From Pseudonocardia sp. 73-21 (GTDB lineage: Bacteria > Actinomycetota > Actinomycetes > Mycobacteriales > Pseudonocardiaceae): DNA of 47,236 bases. Below the pieces are notes generated by a model, which was not told where the DNA came from, did not search any database, and saw only the letters and a list, made by a program, of their open reading frames with translations. How positions within the stretch are numbered: position 1 is the stretch's first letter; every line of letters begins with the position of its first letter. Location: contig NZ_MKVV01000080.1 of NCBI RefSeq assembly GCF_001899645.1, forward strand, positions 1 through 47,236. Reading direction: 5' to 3'. The position numbers and the translations under genes are program-made. Of this stretch, positions 30,005 to 40,403 are shown in pieces.

Positions 30005-30078
30005 GCGAGTCGGCGGTTCCACGCGCGCGAGTCGGCGGTTCCACGCGCGCGAGTCGGCGGTTTCGCGTGCGCGAGTCG
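30005..30078. repeat. 22-bp GAGTCG tandem array (family B), second locus
   Basis: GAGTCG occurs at 30007, 30029, 30051 and 30073, all 22 bp apart; the unit is close to GAGTCGGCGGTTCCACGCGC plus GC. The array fills the 78-bp gap between the DJ-1 stop (30000) and the HAD stop (30079). No inverted copies are seen. Confidence 0.9.
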
Positions 30079-30756
30079 TCAGAAGTGGTGGAGGAGGTCC
30101 GGGAAGCGCTCCAACGTGAGCACGTCCGCGGGAACCTCGTCGTGCTCCAGCACCCACGTGTGGGCGTTGGGGATGAAGACGGCGCCCATGCCGACCGCGC
30201 GGGCGGGCACGATGTCCGACGCCGGCGAGTTGCCGATCATCCACGTCGACGCGGGCGTCAGGCCCTGCTCGGTGATGAGGGAGCGGTAGGTCGGTACCCG
30301 CTTCTCCGCCACGATGTGGACGCTGCGGAAGTGGTGGGCGAGGTTCGAGGCGTCGATCTTGCGCTGCTGCTCCTTCTGCGCACCCTTCGTCAGGAGCAGG
30401 AGGTCGTGGCGGGTGCCGAGCTCGGCGAGCGTCTCCGCAACGCCCGGCACCAGCTCCACCTCGTGGTTCACCAGCGCGGACGCCAGATCCGTGATCTCGG
30501 CCCGCTCCGCCTCGGTGGCCGGGCGCTCGCTGAGCTTCTCGAACGCGTCGTGCAGGCTGCGCAGGAAGCTCGCGCTGCCGTAGCCGTGGACGGGGACGTT
30601 GGCCCGCTCCACGTCGTCGAGGACCGCGCGGATCGCCGAACGGTCGAGGGTGGGGTGGGCGAGCCAGTCGAGATAGCTCTCGACCACCCGTTCGAACAGG
30701 ACGTTGTTCTCCCAGAGGGTGTCGTCGGCGTCGAACACGAGCGTCTGTCGATCCAC
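30079..30756 (-). CDS. HAD-superfamily hydrolase
   Basis: This 225-residue protein has the haloacid-dehalogenase motifs: motif I VFDADDTLWEN (nucleophile and acid aspartates near residues 9 and 11), motif II LLLLTKGAQ, a lysine in KIDASNL and motif IV WMIGNSPASDI. An insert between motifs I and II forms a helical cap, so it is a small-molecule phosphatase or related enzyme; the substrate is unknown. The start is GTG 30754-30756, 7 nt after a TAGAGT -10, so it is likely leaderless. The last repeat of the 22-bp array abuts its stop. Confidence 0.85.
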   Translation of the reverse strand: MDRQTLVFDADDTLWENNVLFERVVESYLDWLAHPTLDRSAIRAVLDDVERANVPVHGYGSASFLRSLHDAFEKLSERPATEAERAEITDLASALVNHEVELVPGVAETLAELGTRHDLLLLTKGAQKEQQRKIDASNLAHHFRSVHIVAEKRVPTYRSLITEQGLTPASTWMIGNSPASDIVPARAVGMGAVFIPNAHTWVLEHDEVPADVLTLERFPDLLHHF

Positions 30757-30763
30757 AGCCCGG

Positions 30764-30769
30764 ACTCTA
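30764..30769 (-). promoter_or_regulatory. -10 element of leaderless promoter for HAD gene
   Basis: TAGAGT on the minus strand lies 7 nt before the GTG. Confidence 0.45.
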
Positions 30770-30810
30770 GGAGCGCGAAACTGTCGGTGCCTCCCCATAA
30801 CGTGCGGGCC

Positions 30811-31272
30811 ATGGAGAGCCCCGAACGTTTCACCCACCAGGTCGACCAGTACGACGCCTGGCAGCGGGAGACCATCCGCCGCCACGGCTGGGCGCTGCAG
30901 GCCGTGCTCGGCACCTATGACATCGACGGCGATGGCGAGGCGCCGCCGTTCGTCTACACCGTCGGGCTCTCGGGGTTCGCCCACCCGGAGCTCATCCTGT
31001 TCGCCACGTCGCAGGCCACGGCGGCCACGGTGCTCAACGACCTGGGCGAGGTGGTGCGCTCGGGCCGGCGGCTGCGCGCGGGCGAGAAGGTCCGCATCCC
31101 CAGCGGCGAGGTGCACCTGCTCGCGTTCCCGGAGTCGGAGCACTGGCTGTTCGCGGCCAACGACCTCTACCGGATGCCCGACCGGCCGCCGGTGCCGGCG
31201 TTGCTGGTGGTGCCCGACGAGGACCTGGTGGTCACGCCCGGGGAGGATCGCCCCTGCGCCTTCTGCAGCTGA
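30811..31272 (+). CDS. DUF4262 domain protein
   Basis: A 153-residue protein of the DUF4262 family: HGWALQAVLG, FVYTVGLSGFAHPELILFA, and a C-terminal CAFCS with two cysteines. The family has no assigned function. ATG 30811 lies about 9 nt after a CATAAC that may be its -10, and no ribosome binding site is present. It diverges from the HAD gene and converges with the SpoU methyltransferase, with their stops adjacent (31272/31273). Confidence 0.83.
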   Translation: MESPERFTHQVDQYDAWQRETIRRHGWALQAVLGTYDIDGDGEAPPFVYTVGLSGFAHPELILFATSQATAATVLNDLGEVVRSGRRLRAGEKVRIPSGEVHLLAFPESEHWLFAANDLYRMPDRPPVPALLVVPDEDLVVTPGEDRPCAFCS

Positions 31273-32010
31273 TCACCAGGCCGTCGAGAGGTCGGCGTGC
31301 AGCCGGATCCACGCGTGCATGGCGATCCCCGCCGCGACGCCGGCGTTGATCGAGCGGGTGGAGCCGAACTGCGCGATCGACACGGTCATGGCTGCGGCCG
31401 CCCGGGCCTCCCCGGTCACCCCGGGGCCCTCCTGCCCGAACAGCAGCACGCACTCCCGGGGCAGCGCCGCGGTCTCCAGCGGCCGCGCACCCGGGGTGTT
31501 GTCCACGGCCACCACCGCGAGGCCGCGCTCGGCGGCGAACACGAACAGGGCCGTCACGTCGTCGTGGTGGCGCACGTCGAGGTAGCGGTCGGTCACCATC
31601 GCGCCGCGCCGGTTCCAGCGCCGCCGTCCCACGATGTGCACACCCGCCGCCCCGAACGCGTTGGCCGTGCGCACCACCGTGCCGATGTTGTGGTCGTGGC
31701 CGAAGTTCTCGATGGCCACGTGGAACGGATGCGCGCGGGCGGCCAGATCGGCGGCCACCGCCTCCCGGCGCCAGTAGCGGTAGGCGTCCACCACGTTGCG
31801 GGTGTCGCCGTGGTCGAGCAGGTCGGGGTCGTAGCGGGCGTCGTCGGGCCGGGGCCCGACCCACGGCCCGACGCCCACCTGCCCGGGCACGGCCCACTCA
31901 CTGGGTCCGGCCGGCGGCTCGCCGTCCGGGTCCGACCGACCCGCGCCCGTCCCGTCGGCGCCCGTGCCATCCGCGCCGTTGTCGTCCGCGTCGTGTTCGT
32001 CGCCGCTCAC
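31273..32010 (-). CDS. SpoU/TrmH-family RNA 2'-O-methyltransferase (Rv0380c-like)
   Basis: This 245-residue protein is a SPOUT-fold methyltransferase. The three family motifs are visible: IENFGHDHNIGTVVRTANAFGAAGVHIVG (motif 1), LLFGQEGPGVTGE (motif 2) and IAQFGSTRSINAGVAAGIAM (motif 3), which form the knotted SAM site. It likely 2'-O-methylates a ribose in tRNA or rRNA; the target is not known. The first 55 residues are a low-complexity acidic tail (DGTGADGTGAG...). It starts with GTG 32008-32010. Its place near pyrE and clpB matches Rv0380c. Confidence 0.9.
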   Translation of the reverse strand: MSGDEHDADDNGADGTGADGTGAGRSDPDGEPPAGPSEWAVPGQVGVGPWVGPRPDDARYDPDLLDHGDTRNVVDAYRYWRREAVAADLAARAHPFHVAIENFGHDHNIGTVVRTANAFGAAGVHIVGRRRWNRRGAMVTDRYLDVRHHDDVTALFVFAAERGLAVVAVDNTPGARPLETAALPRECVLLFGQEGPGVTGEARAAAAMTVSIAQFGSTRSINAGVAAGIAMHAWIRLHADLSTAW

Positions 32011-32047
32011 GTCGCGATGATGCCCTGCCGCCCGAGATCCCTACGGA

Positions 32048-32085
32048 CCGCACGTCCCGGCCCTCGACAGGGCGCGGACGTGCGG
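32048..32085 (-). terminator. Strong hairpin downstream of the AAA protease gene
   Basis: CCGCACGTCC (32048-32057) pairs perfectly with GGACGTGCGG (32076-32085), and an inner GCCCT/AGGGC stem closes a CGAC loop. It lies about 90-125 nt past the stop of the FtsH-like gene and before the SpoU start, so it may end the pyrE-side transcript. Confidence 0.6.
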
Positions 32086-32171
32086 CGAGCGCCGATCACC
32101 GGTCGGCCCGACCACCCGTGATCACCGTCGACCGCACGGAACCGCCGCCCCCGTCAGGGCGCTCCCGTACG

Positions 32172-34571
32172 TCACGCCGGGCCGTGCACCCCCTCGGAAT
32201 CCTGCGGCACCGAGGCCGCGGCCACATCGGCCTCCCGACGTAGGTGCCCGCCCGACGGCAGGGACAACGAGACCGGCGAGTGGCCACGGTGCGCCCCGAC
32301 GGCCGCGGCGTGGTACTCCTCCAGGCTCGCGACGAACGCCGGGTCGTTGTACGCGGAGCCGTCCACCGTCAGGCCCTCGCGGCCCTCCAGCACCGCCTCG
32401 ATGTCGTCACCGGTCAGCGTCTTGTGCGTCTCCAGCGCGTGCGCGATGGCAAGCACACCGGCCCGGTTGTCGTGCAGGATCGCCTCGGCCCGGCCCAGGA
32501 GGATCGAGAGCTGCTCCTCGATGCGGTCGGCGAGCGCCGCCTTCAGCACCTTCTCCGTGCTCTCGCCCTTCGGCGGACCTCCCCGGCCCCCGCCCGGGCT
32601 GCCGACCTCGAGCCGCCGCGCGGTCGAGTAGGACGACACGGTGGAGCCCATGCCCCAGTAGCCCTCCATGAACGACGCCACCGCGGTGGCCGACTCGAGG
32701 TCGCCCGAGACACCGGACGAGGAGTCGCCGTCGAAGAACATCCGCTCGCCGGCCAGCGACGCGAGCGAGACGAGGATGTCGGCCTCGTACTCCGAGCGCC
32801 AGCGCGTGAACTGGTCCTCCGGCGGGATGCTGGCCACCATGCCGAGGTAGTCGCTGCCCTTCTCGATGGTGGCGAGGTCGATCTCCATGTGCCGGCGCGT
32901 GCGGAACGCGACCACGGCGTGGCAGGCCTCGTGCACGGCCACGGCGTGCCGCTCGCGCTCGATGTACTCGACGTCCTCGGGCGGGCCGAGGTCCTTGAGC
33001 TGCTTCGCCTTCATCACGTCCTTCCACGTGATGATCTCCCGCCCGTCGCGGATGGCGATGATCAGCGCCTCGTTGACGAGGTCCTTGATCGTGGCGCCGG
33101 TGGCGTAGGGCGTGATCGTGGCGAGCTTGTCGAGCTGCTCGTCGTCGAGCTCGTGCTCGACCTTGTCGAAGTAGCCCTCGTAGGTGCGGACGCGGCCGGC
33201 CTTGCTCGGGTAGCCGACGCGGTAGATCCGGTCGATGCGGCCCGGGCGCAGCAGCGCCTCGTCGAGGGCCTCGGGCATGTTCGTGGCCATCATGACCAGG
33301 ATCCGGTACTTGGGCGGCGGCTTCGGCCGCATCCCGATGATCCGTCGTCCGATGCGGTTGACGATGCCGCGGGGCTTCTTCAGGCCCGACAGCTCGGTGA
33401 GCAGCGCCTGCAGGGTGCCCATGCCGCCACCGCCGCCGCCGTTCATCCCGCCGCCCATGACGAAGCCGTCCTGCTGCATCGCCTCGCGCGTCAACAGGGA
33501 TCGGGTGTCGCCGGAGAGGTAGGAGAAGCCGTGGCAGCCGGCGCTCTGGAACGGTGCCGCCATGCCGCGCGGGCCACCGCCCGGCCCGGTCTGGGCCAGC
33601 GCGCCGCGGTTGCCGAGCGCGTCGGCCTCGTCGAAGAAGACGATCACGCCGCCGTAGCGCAGCGCGAGCTTGCGCAGCTTCCGGAACAGCGACTTGACCT
33701 TGAGGATGCCCACACCCATGAACATGTTCGTGAACGCGCCGGGGTCGACGAACACGTAGGGCTTGCCGGTCTCCCCGGCCACGGCCTCGGCCATCAGCGT
33801 CTTGCCGGTGCCGGGCGGGCCCCACAGCAGTAGACCCGACGGCACGTAGCCGCCCTTGGCCTCGATCTCGTCGGGGTTCTCCAGGAAGACGATGTTCTCC
33901 TTCACCCGGTCCACGACGTGGTCCTGGCCCCAGACGTCCTTGAAGCGGGTGGTGATGTCGTCGGGGTAGTAGGTGTCCACGCCACCCCGGGACAGCAGCC
34001 AGAACAGCCCGATGAACTGGAACGCCACGAAGAAGAACGCGAACGCGAGCTGCGCGATCATCGGCAGCGCCTGGTAGAGCAGCGCGGGCGCCTGGAAGAT
34101 CGCGAGCACCGGCGAGGTCTCGAGGATCTGCCCGGCGACCACGGCCACCAGCACCAGGACGAGCACGACCTTGATCACGCGGGCCAGCCGGAAGCGTGTC
34201 CAGTCGGAGAACCGTCTGCGCAGCGCCCGGTCGGTGCCGCCGAACACCCGTCGCGTCCAGAAGCCGTGGTAGCCGGCCGACTTCTCGCTGACGAAGAAGT
34301 GGATCTGCCGCAGGACCTCGGCGCCGGTGAGCCACAGCAGCCACTGCGAGTCGTAGAGCTGGATGATCGCGGCGTCGCGGAACGGCAGGATCGGGTCGTC
34401 GGCCATCGAGGCCCAGACGATCACGAACCACGCGAGCACGAACAGCGCGACCAGCCGGCCGCGCGCCCAGATCGACATGGGCTTGCGCGTGGCCTCCTTC
34501 TTGCCGTGGGGCGGCTCGTCCGGCGGGGTCAGGCCTTCGGGCGCTGGGGTGCTCTCGACCGCAGTGGTCAT
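32172..34571 (-). CDS. Membrane AAA+ zinc metalloprotease, FtsH-like, with insertion
   Basis: This 799-residue protein has three transmembrane segments (about 38-56, 132-150, 171-193), an AAA+ domain and a zinc protease domain. Walker A is GPPGTGKT (251-258), the pore loop MFMGVG is at about 283-288, Walker B is VIVFFDEADA (309-318), the second region of homology is ATNMPEALDEALLRPGRIDR (about 429-448) and the zinc motif HEACH is at 547-551, with GDSSSGVSGDLESAT after it. Between Walker B and the second region are about 60 extra residues, including a Gly-rich loop (about 373-384), not found in canonical FtsH, and the N-terminus is also longer. Its ATG shares a base with the lipoprotein stop (TGATG), so the two are cotranslated. 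Confidence 0.85.
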   Translation of the reverse strand: MTTAVESTPAPEGLTPPDEPPHGKKEATRKPMSIWARGRLVALFVLAWFVIVWASMADDPILPFRDAAIIQLYDSQWLLWLTGAEVLRQIHFFVSEKSAGYHGFWTRRVFGGTDRALRRRFSDWTRFRLARVIKVVLVLVLVAVVAGQILETSPVLAIFQAPALLYQALPMIAQLAFAFFFVAFQFIGLFWLLSRGGVDTYYPDDITTRFKDVWGQDHVVDRVKENIVFLENPDEIEAKGGYVPSGLLLWGPPGTGKTLMAEAVAGETGKPYVFVDPGAFTNMFMGVGILKVKSLFRKLRKLALRYGGVIVFFDEADALGNRGALAQTGPGGGPRGMAAPFQSAGCHGFSYLSGDTRSLLTREAMQQDGFVMGGGMNGGGGGGMGTLQALLTELSGLKKPRGIVNRIGRRIIGMRPKPPPKYRILVMMATNMPEALDEALLRPGRIDRIYRVGYPSKAGRVRTYEGYFDKVEHELDDEQLDKLATITPYATGATIKDLVNEALIIAIRDGREIITWKDVMKAKQLKDLGPPEDVEYIERERHAVAVHEACHAVVAFRTRRHMEIDLATIEKGSDYLGMVASIPPEDQFTRWRSEYEADILVSLASLAGERMFFDGDSSSGVSGDLESATAVASFMEGYWGMGSTVSSYSTARRLEVGSPGGGRGGPPKGESTEKVLKAALADRIEEQLSILLGRAEAILHDNRAGVLAIAHALETHKTLTGDDIEAVLEGREGLTVDGSAYNDPAFVASLEEYHAAAVGAHRGHSPVSLSLPSGGHLRREADVAAASVPQDSEGVHGPA

Positions 34572-35248
34572 CACTTCTCCCGCACGGTGAAGGAGGAGAC
34601 CACGGTGCTGATCTCCTTCTGGCGCTGCATGTAGCACTCCGTGGAGCACCGCACCAAGAACATGTAGAGCTTGCTGGCGTCGTCGTTGACGTAGACGGTC
34701 TGGTCGAGCATCTGCGGCGGCCCGCCGGCGAAGCTGTACCGGTAGACGACGTGCACGCCGTGCACGCCCTTGCCCGGGGTGAGCACGTCGTCGGTGAACA
34801 ACGAGAAGTCGCTCAGCGCCGAGGACGTCGGATCGGCCGCGGCCTGCTGGCGTCCCATGGGGGAGACGGGGAAGAACAGGTCCCGCATCTTGTCGAGCGA
34901 GAACTGGCCCTGCGTGCTCGCGGGGTTGTCCTTCACCGCGACCAGCACCGCGGGGACGGCGGCGTCGATGCCGAGCAGGTGCGCCGCCGACGGGGCGGCG
35001 TCGGCGTCGTAGCCGGCGATCCAGAACCCCTGGTCAGCGGCGGAGAAGGCCGGGTCGAGACCGAACGCCCCCTCGAGGGCCTTGTTGTCGATCGGCTGCC
35101 AGGTCCGGGGGACCTTCACGTACGTCTGCGCACTGGAGTTCGTGACGTAGGTGTACTCGGGTGCGGCTCCGCACCCGGCGAGGAGGACGGCGACGACCGC
35201 CAGCCCCCACCACGTGGAGATGCGTGCACCGCCAGCTCGGAGCGCCAT
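34571..35248 (-). CDS. Lipoprotein of unknown function, paired with AAA protease
   Basis: This 225-residue protein has a lipoprotein signal: a basic start, a hydrophobic stretch and the lipobox LLAGC, with the cysteine at about residue 26. The rest is a soluble domain with YVKVPRTWQPID and a C-terminal RCSTECYMQRQKEISTVVSSFTVREK carrying two further cysteines. It is co-transcribed with and overlaps the FtsH-like gene by TGATG, so it may deliver or sense substrates on the outer face. I do not recognise the family. Start ATG 35246-35248. Confidence 0.78.
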   Translation of the reverse strand: MALRAGGARISTWWGLAVVAVLLAGCGAAPEYTYVTNSSAQTYVKVPRTWQPIDNKALEGAFGLDPAFSAADQGFWIAGYDADAAPSAAHLLGIDAAVPAVLVAVKDNPASTQGQFSLDKMRDLFFPVSPMGRQQAAADPTSSALSDFSLFTDDVLTPGKGVHGVHVVYRYSFAGGPPQMLDQTVYVNDDASKLYMFLVRCSTECYMQRQKEISTVVSSFTVREK

Positions 35249-35368
35249 CCGACCTCCCGCCGTGACCGGTCCGTGATGGTCGAGTATGCGGTACGGACCA
35301 GCGTCGGGAATGGGCCAAATCGGTTGCGAGCAGGTTTCGTCTCGACGGGGGGCGCCGGACTCGGGCGA

Positions 35369-35929
35369 TCAGCCCAATCCCAGGTCCGCCAGTCCGAGCA
35401 ACGCGCGGTACGGGACGCCCTCGTTCTCGATCACCTCGCGGGCTCCGGTCTCGCGGTCCACCACGGTGGCCACGCCGACGACGGTGGCGCCGGCGTCGCG
35501 TGCGGCCCGGACGGCCGTGAGCGGGGACGCCCCGGTCGTGGAGGTGTCCTCGACGACCAGCACCCGGCGTCCGCTGATGTCCGGGCCCTCGATGAGCCGC
35601 TGCATCCCGTGCTGCTTGGTGGCCTTGCGGACCACGAAGGCGTCCACCGGGGGGGCGTCCGGGCCCTCGGCGGCCGCCGCGTGCAGGACGGCCGCGGCCA
35701 CCGGGTCGGCGCCGAGCGTCAGGCCGCCGACGGCGTCGTAGTCCCAGTCGGCGGTGAGCACCCGCAGCAGGCGTCCGAGCAGGGGCGCGGCCCGGTGCTC
35801 CAGCGTGACGCGGCGCAGGTCCACGTAGTAGTCGGCATCGGCCCCCGAGGAGAGCGTGACCTTGCCGTGCACCACGCCGAGCTCCCGGACCAGCGCCGCG
35901 AGCTCCTCGCGGTCCCCGTGCGCGCTCAT
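35369..35929 (-). CDS. pyrE: Orotate phosphoribosyltransferase
   Basis: This 186-residue enzyme makes orotidine 5'-phosphate from orotate and PRPP in pyrimidine synthesis. The PRPP-binding loop VLVVEDTSTTGASPLTAV (about 121-138) is clear, with the upstream VRKATKQHG and GGLTLGADPVA segments. The length matches other actinobacterial PyrE proteins. The ATG at 35927-35929 overlaps the stop of the SDR gene (ATGA). The order, with an Rv0383c-like protein and clpB upstream, matches M. tuberculosis pyrE (Rv0382c). The 120 bp downstream hold the promoter region of the lipoprotein gene and nothing else I recognise. Confidence 0.94.
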   Translation of the reverse strand: MSAHGDREELAALVRELGVVHGKVTLSSGADADYYVDLRRVTLEHRAAPLLGRLLRVLTADWDYDAVGGLTLGADPVAAAVLHAAAAEGPDAPPVDAFVVRKATKQHGMQRLIEGPDISGRRVLVVEDTSTTGASPLTAVRAARDAGATVVGVATVVDRETGAREVIENEGVPYRALLGLADLGLG

Positions 35930-36699
35930 GTCCGCTCCCGTCCGCCGAGTGCCGCGAGCCGTCGCAGCAGCGCGCGGGGCAGCAGGTCCGCCACCGCGAC
36001 GATCGCCTTGTACTGCAGGCTCGGCACCGACACCGTCCTTCCCTTGGCCAGGTCGGCCAGGCAGTCGTCGACCAGGCGTGCGGCGTCGAGCCACAGCGGT
36101 CCGGTCCGCCCACCGACGTCGATGCCGGCACGCTCGTGGAACTCCGTACGGACGTAACCGGGGCACAGCGCCATCGCGCGCACGCCGGTGCCCGCCAGCG
36201 ATGCGGCGATCCCCTCGGTGAACGTGGTGACCCACGCCTTGTCCGCCGAGTAGGTGGACCCGCGCCCCGGGAGGAACCCGGCGACGCTGGACACGTTGAC
36301 GACGGCCCCCCGGCCGCGGTCGACCATGCCCGGCAGCACCGCCCTCGTCAGCTGCAGCACCGCCGCGACGTTGACGTCGAGCTGGTGGGCCAGTGCGTCC
36401 GGGGCGATCTCGAGGAACTCACCGTGCGTCGCGAGCCCCGCGTTGTTGACGAGCAGGTCGACGGGGGCGACGTCGGGGTCGGACAGCCGCGCCGCCACCC
36501 GCGCGCGGTCCCCGGGGTCGGCGAGGTCGGCGGAGATGACCTCGACGTCGACCCCGCGCCGGCGCGCCTCCGCGGCCATGGCGTCGAGCCGCTCACGGTT
36601 GCGGGCGACGAGCACGAGATCGCGGCCGTCGGCGGCGAGACGGCGGACGAAGGCGGCACCGATGCCCGCGGTGGCTCCGGTGATCAGGGCGGTGGGCAT
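35926..36699 (-). CDS. Short-chain dehydrogenase/reductase (SDR)
   Basis: This 257-residue NAD(P)-dependent oxidoreductase has TGATAGIG near residues 7-14 for cofactor binding, NNAG, a catalytic serine in NVSSVAGF and the Y-x-x-x-K pair in YSADK. The C-terminal LPRALLRRLAALGGRERT is a helical tail. Its stop overlaps the pyrE start. The ATG at 36697-36699 is 6 nt after a TAAGGT -10, so it is probably leaderless and drives the pyrE operon. Substrate unknown; the keto-reductase or steroid-like subgroup is possible. Confidence 0.87.
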   Translation of the reverse strand: MPTALITGATAGIGAAFVRRLAADGRDLVLVARNRERLDAMAAEARRRGVDVEVISADLADPGDRARVAARLSDPDVAPVDLLVNNAGLATHGEFLEIAPDALAHQLDVNVAAVLQLTRAVLPGMVDRGRGAVVNVSSVAGFLPGRGSTYSADKAWVTTFTEGIAASLAGTGVRAMALCPGYVRTEFHERAGIDVGGRTGPLWLDAARLVDDCLADLAKGRTVSVPSLQYKAIVAVADLLPRALLRRLAALGGRERT

Positions 36700-36705
36700 C
36701 GCTAG

Positions 36706-36711
36706 ACCTTA
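36706..36711 (-). promoter_or_regulatory. -10 element of leaderless promoter for SDR-pyrE operon
   Basis: TAAGGT on the minus strand lies 6 nt before the ATG of the SDR gene. Confidence 0.5.
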
Positions 36712-36778
36712 ATGAGCCGTGCGGACGGGCGGCGCGGGCAGTGCCCGGGTCGGAGCGGTCGCTCGCGGGGGATCGGGT

Positions 36779-37444
36779 TCACTTGTCCAGGCGGTGGCGG
36801 GCGTTCTGGCCCTGCTCCAGCGCGGTGGCCACCTCGGCGAGGTCGGCGAGGAGGTCCTGCAGGCGCTCGGGCGTGGAGTCGAGCGGGGCCGTGGCCAGCA
36901 CCCAGGACTCCTCGGCCCACAGCAGCTCGACGTCGTCGCCGACCGCGTCGCTGGCGTCGGCCAGTCGCGGGGTGAGCAGCGGGCGGACCGCCTCGGCGTC
37001 GGAGACGAACGCGTAGCGCTCACCGACGGGCTCCAGCAGGTCGAGCCCGGCGTCGTCGGGCAGCGGGGCCGACGGCAGCCGCAGCTCGACGGCTGCGGGC
37101 AGCTGGCCCTGCACCTGCACGGCGACGAGGACGGAGTTCAGCCGGCCCGCCTGCTCGTGGTCGAACACGTAGGCCTGGCGCGGGCCGTCCGGGGTGGGGA
37201 CGTCGCCGCTGATCAGGTTGCGGGCCACGCCCGGGCCGCCCTGGTGGATGGTGCCGTAGCGCCAGCGGCTGGGCAGGACCGGATCGGTGTCGAGGAACTC
37301 CCATCCGCGCATGGCGGCCCACCGGCGCCGGTCCTTGACCGAGCTGCCACCCCCACCGCGCGAACGGTCGAAGAACAGCAGCGCAGCGCCGAGCAGCAGC
37401 GCGATGACCGCGATGACGAACCAGGTCGTCGACGAGAGGCCCAC
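36779..37444 (-). CDS. Single-helix membrane protein (Rv0383c-like)
   Basis: This 221-residue protein has one N-terminal transmembrane helix (about 7-25, TTWFVIAVIALLLGAALLFF), a Gly/Ser linker and a soluble domain (WAAMRGWEFLDTDPVLPSRWRYG ... VFDHEQAGRLNSVLVAVQVQ). No motif is recognised. It occupies the place of Rv0383c between pyrE and clpB, which makes a conserved link to ClpB likely, but the function is not known. Its start is GTG 37442-37444. The upstream gap carries the third 22-bp array. Confidence 0.75.
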   Translation of the reverse strand: MGLSSTTWFVIAVIALLLGAALLFFDRSRGGGGSSVKDRRRWAAMRGWEFLDTDPVLPSRWRYGTIHQGGPGVARNLISGDVPTPDGPRQAYVFDHEQAGRLNSVLVAVQVQGQLPAAVELRLPSAPLPDDAGLDLLEPVGERYAFVSDAEAVRPLLTPRLADASDAVGDDVELLWAEESWVLATAPLDSTPERLQDLLADLAEVATALEQGQNARHRLDK

Positions 37445-37510
37445 GGGCGGGAGCCTAGACCCGGAGCACCCCGATCACGGGGAACGCCACGATCACCCGA
37501 ACGATCAATC

Positions 37511-37667
37511 CCGCGAGTCGGGGCCTGAACGTGCGCGAGTCGGGGTCTGGATGCGACCGAGTCGCGGCCTGGATGCGAACCGCCTCGGGAGAGACGTCGC
37601 ACCAGGACCGCGACTCGATCGCACGGAGACCCCGACTCGCGGGCATGGAGACCCCGACTCGCGGGGC
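37511..37667. repeat. 22-bp GAGTCG array in inverted halves (family B), third locus
   Basis: GAGTCG at 37515, 37537 and 37559 and CGACTC at 37611, 37633 and 37655 are all spaced 22 bp. Between them a fourth unit (about 37581) has decayed. The halves are inverted and contain perfect 14-bp arms (GCGAGTCGGGGTCT at 37535 and its complement at 37627), so a large hairpin can form. It follows the clpB stop. The unit sequence has diverged from the other loci but the period is unchanged. Confidence 0.88.
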
Positions 37668-37673
37668 TTGGGG

Positions 37674-40280
<2,607 letters not shown>

Positions 40281-40346
40281 CGGTGGGTCCTCCTGCGTTG
40301 TCTCTCGAGCTCCATCGTGCTCTCTGCCCGTACCAACGTCAGTAAA

Positions 40347-40367
40347 GTTGAGTGTGTTCCGCTCAAG
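40347..40367. promoter_or_regulatory. HAIR element, HspR operator of clpB
   Basis: On the minus strand CTTGAGC-N7-ACTCAAC matches the HspR-binding consensus CTTGAGT-N7-ACTCAAG at all but two positions. It includes a TTGAGC -35 for clpB, with TACTGA or ACTGAC about 16-17 bp further on as -10. The site lies in the 123-bp region shared with the divergent AAA gene, and ends 36 bp before that gene's ATG. Confidence 0.85.
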
Positions 40368-40403
40368 CTGGCCGAATCTCACCGGATCGGGATACTGGAC
40401 CCG

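Noticed and set aside
35369..36235. Long 288-codon version of pyrE
   Set aside because: The extra N-terminus is an Arg/Gly-rich shadow of the SDR gene; the ATG at 35929 gives a normal-length enzyme with ATGA coupling.
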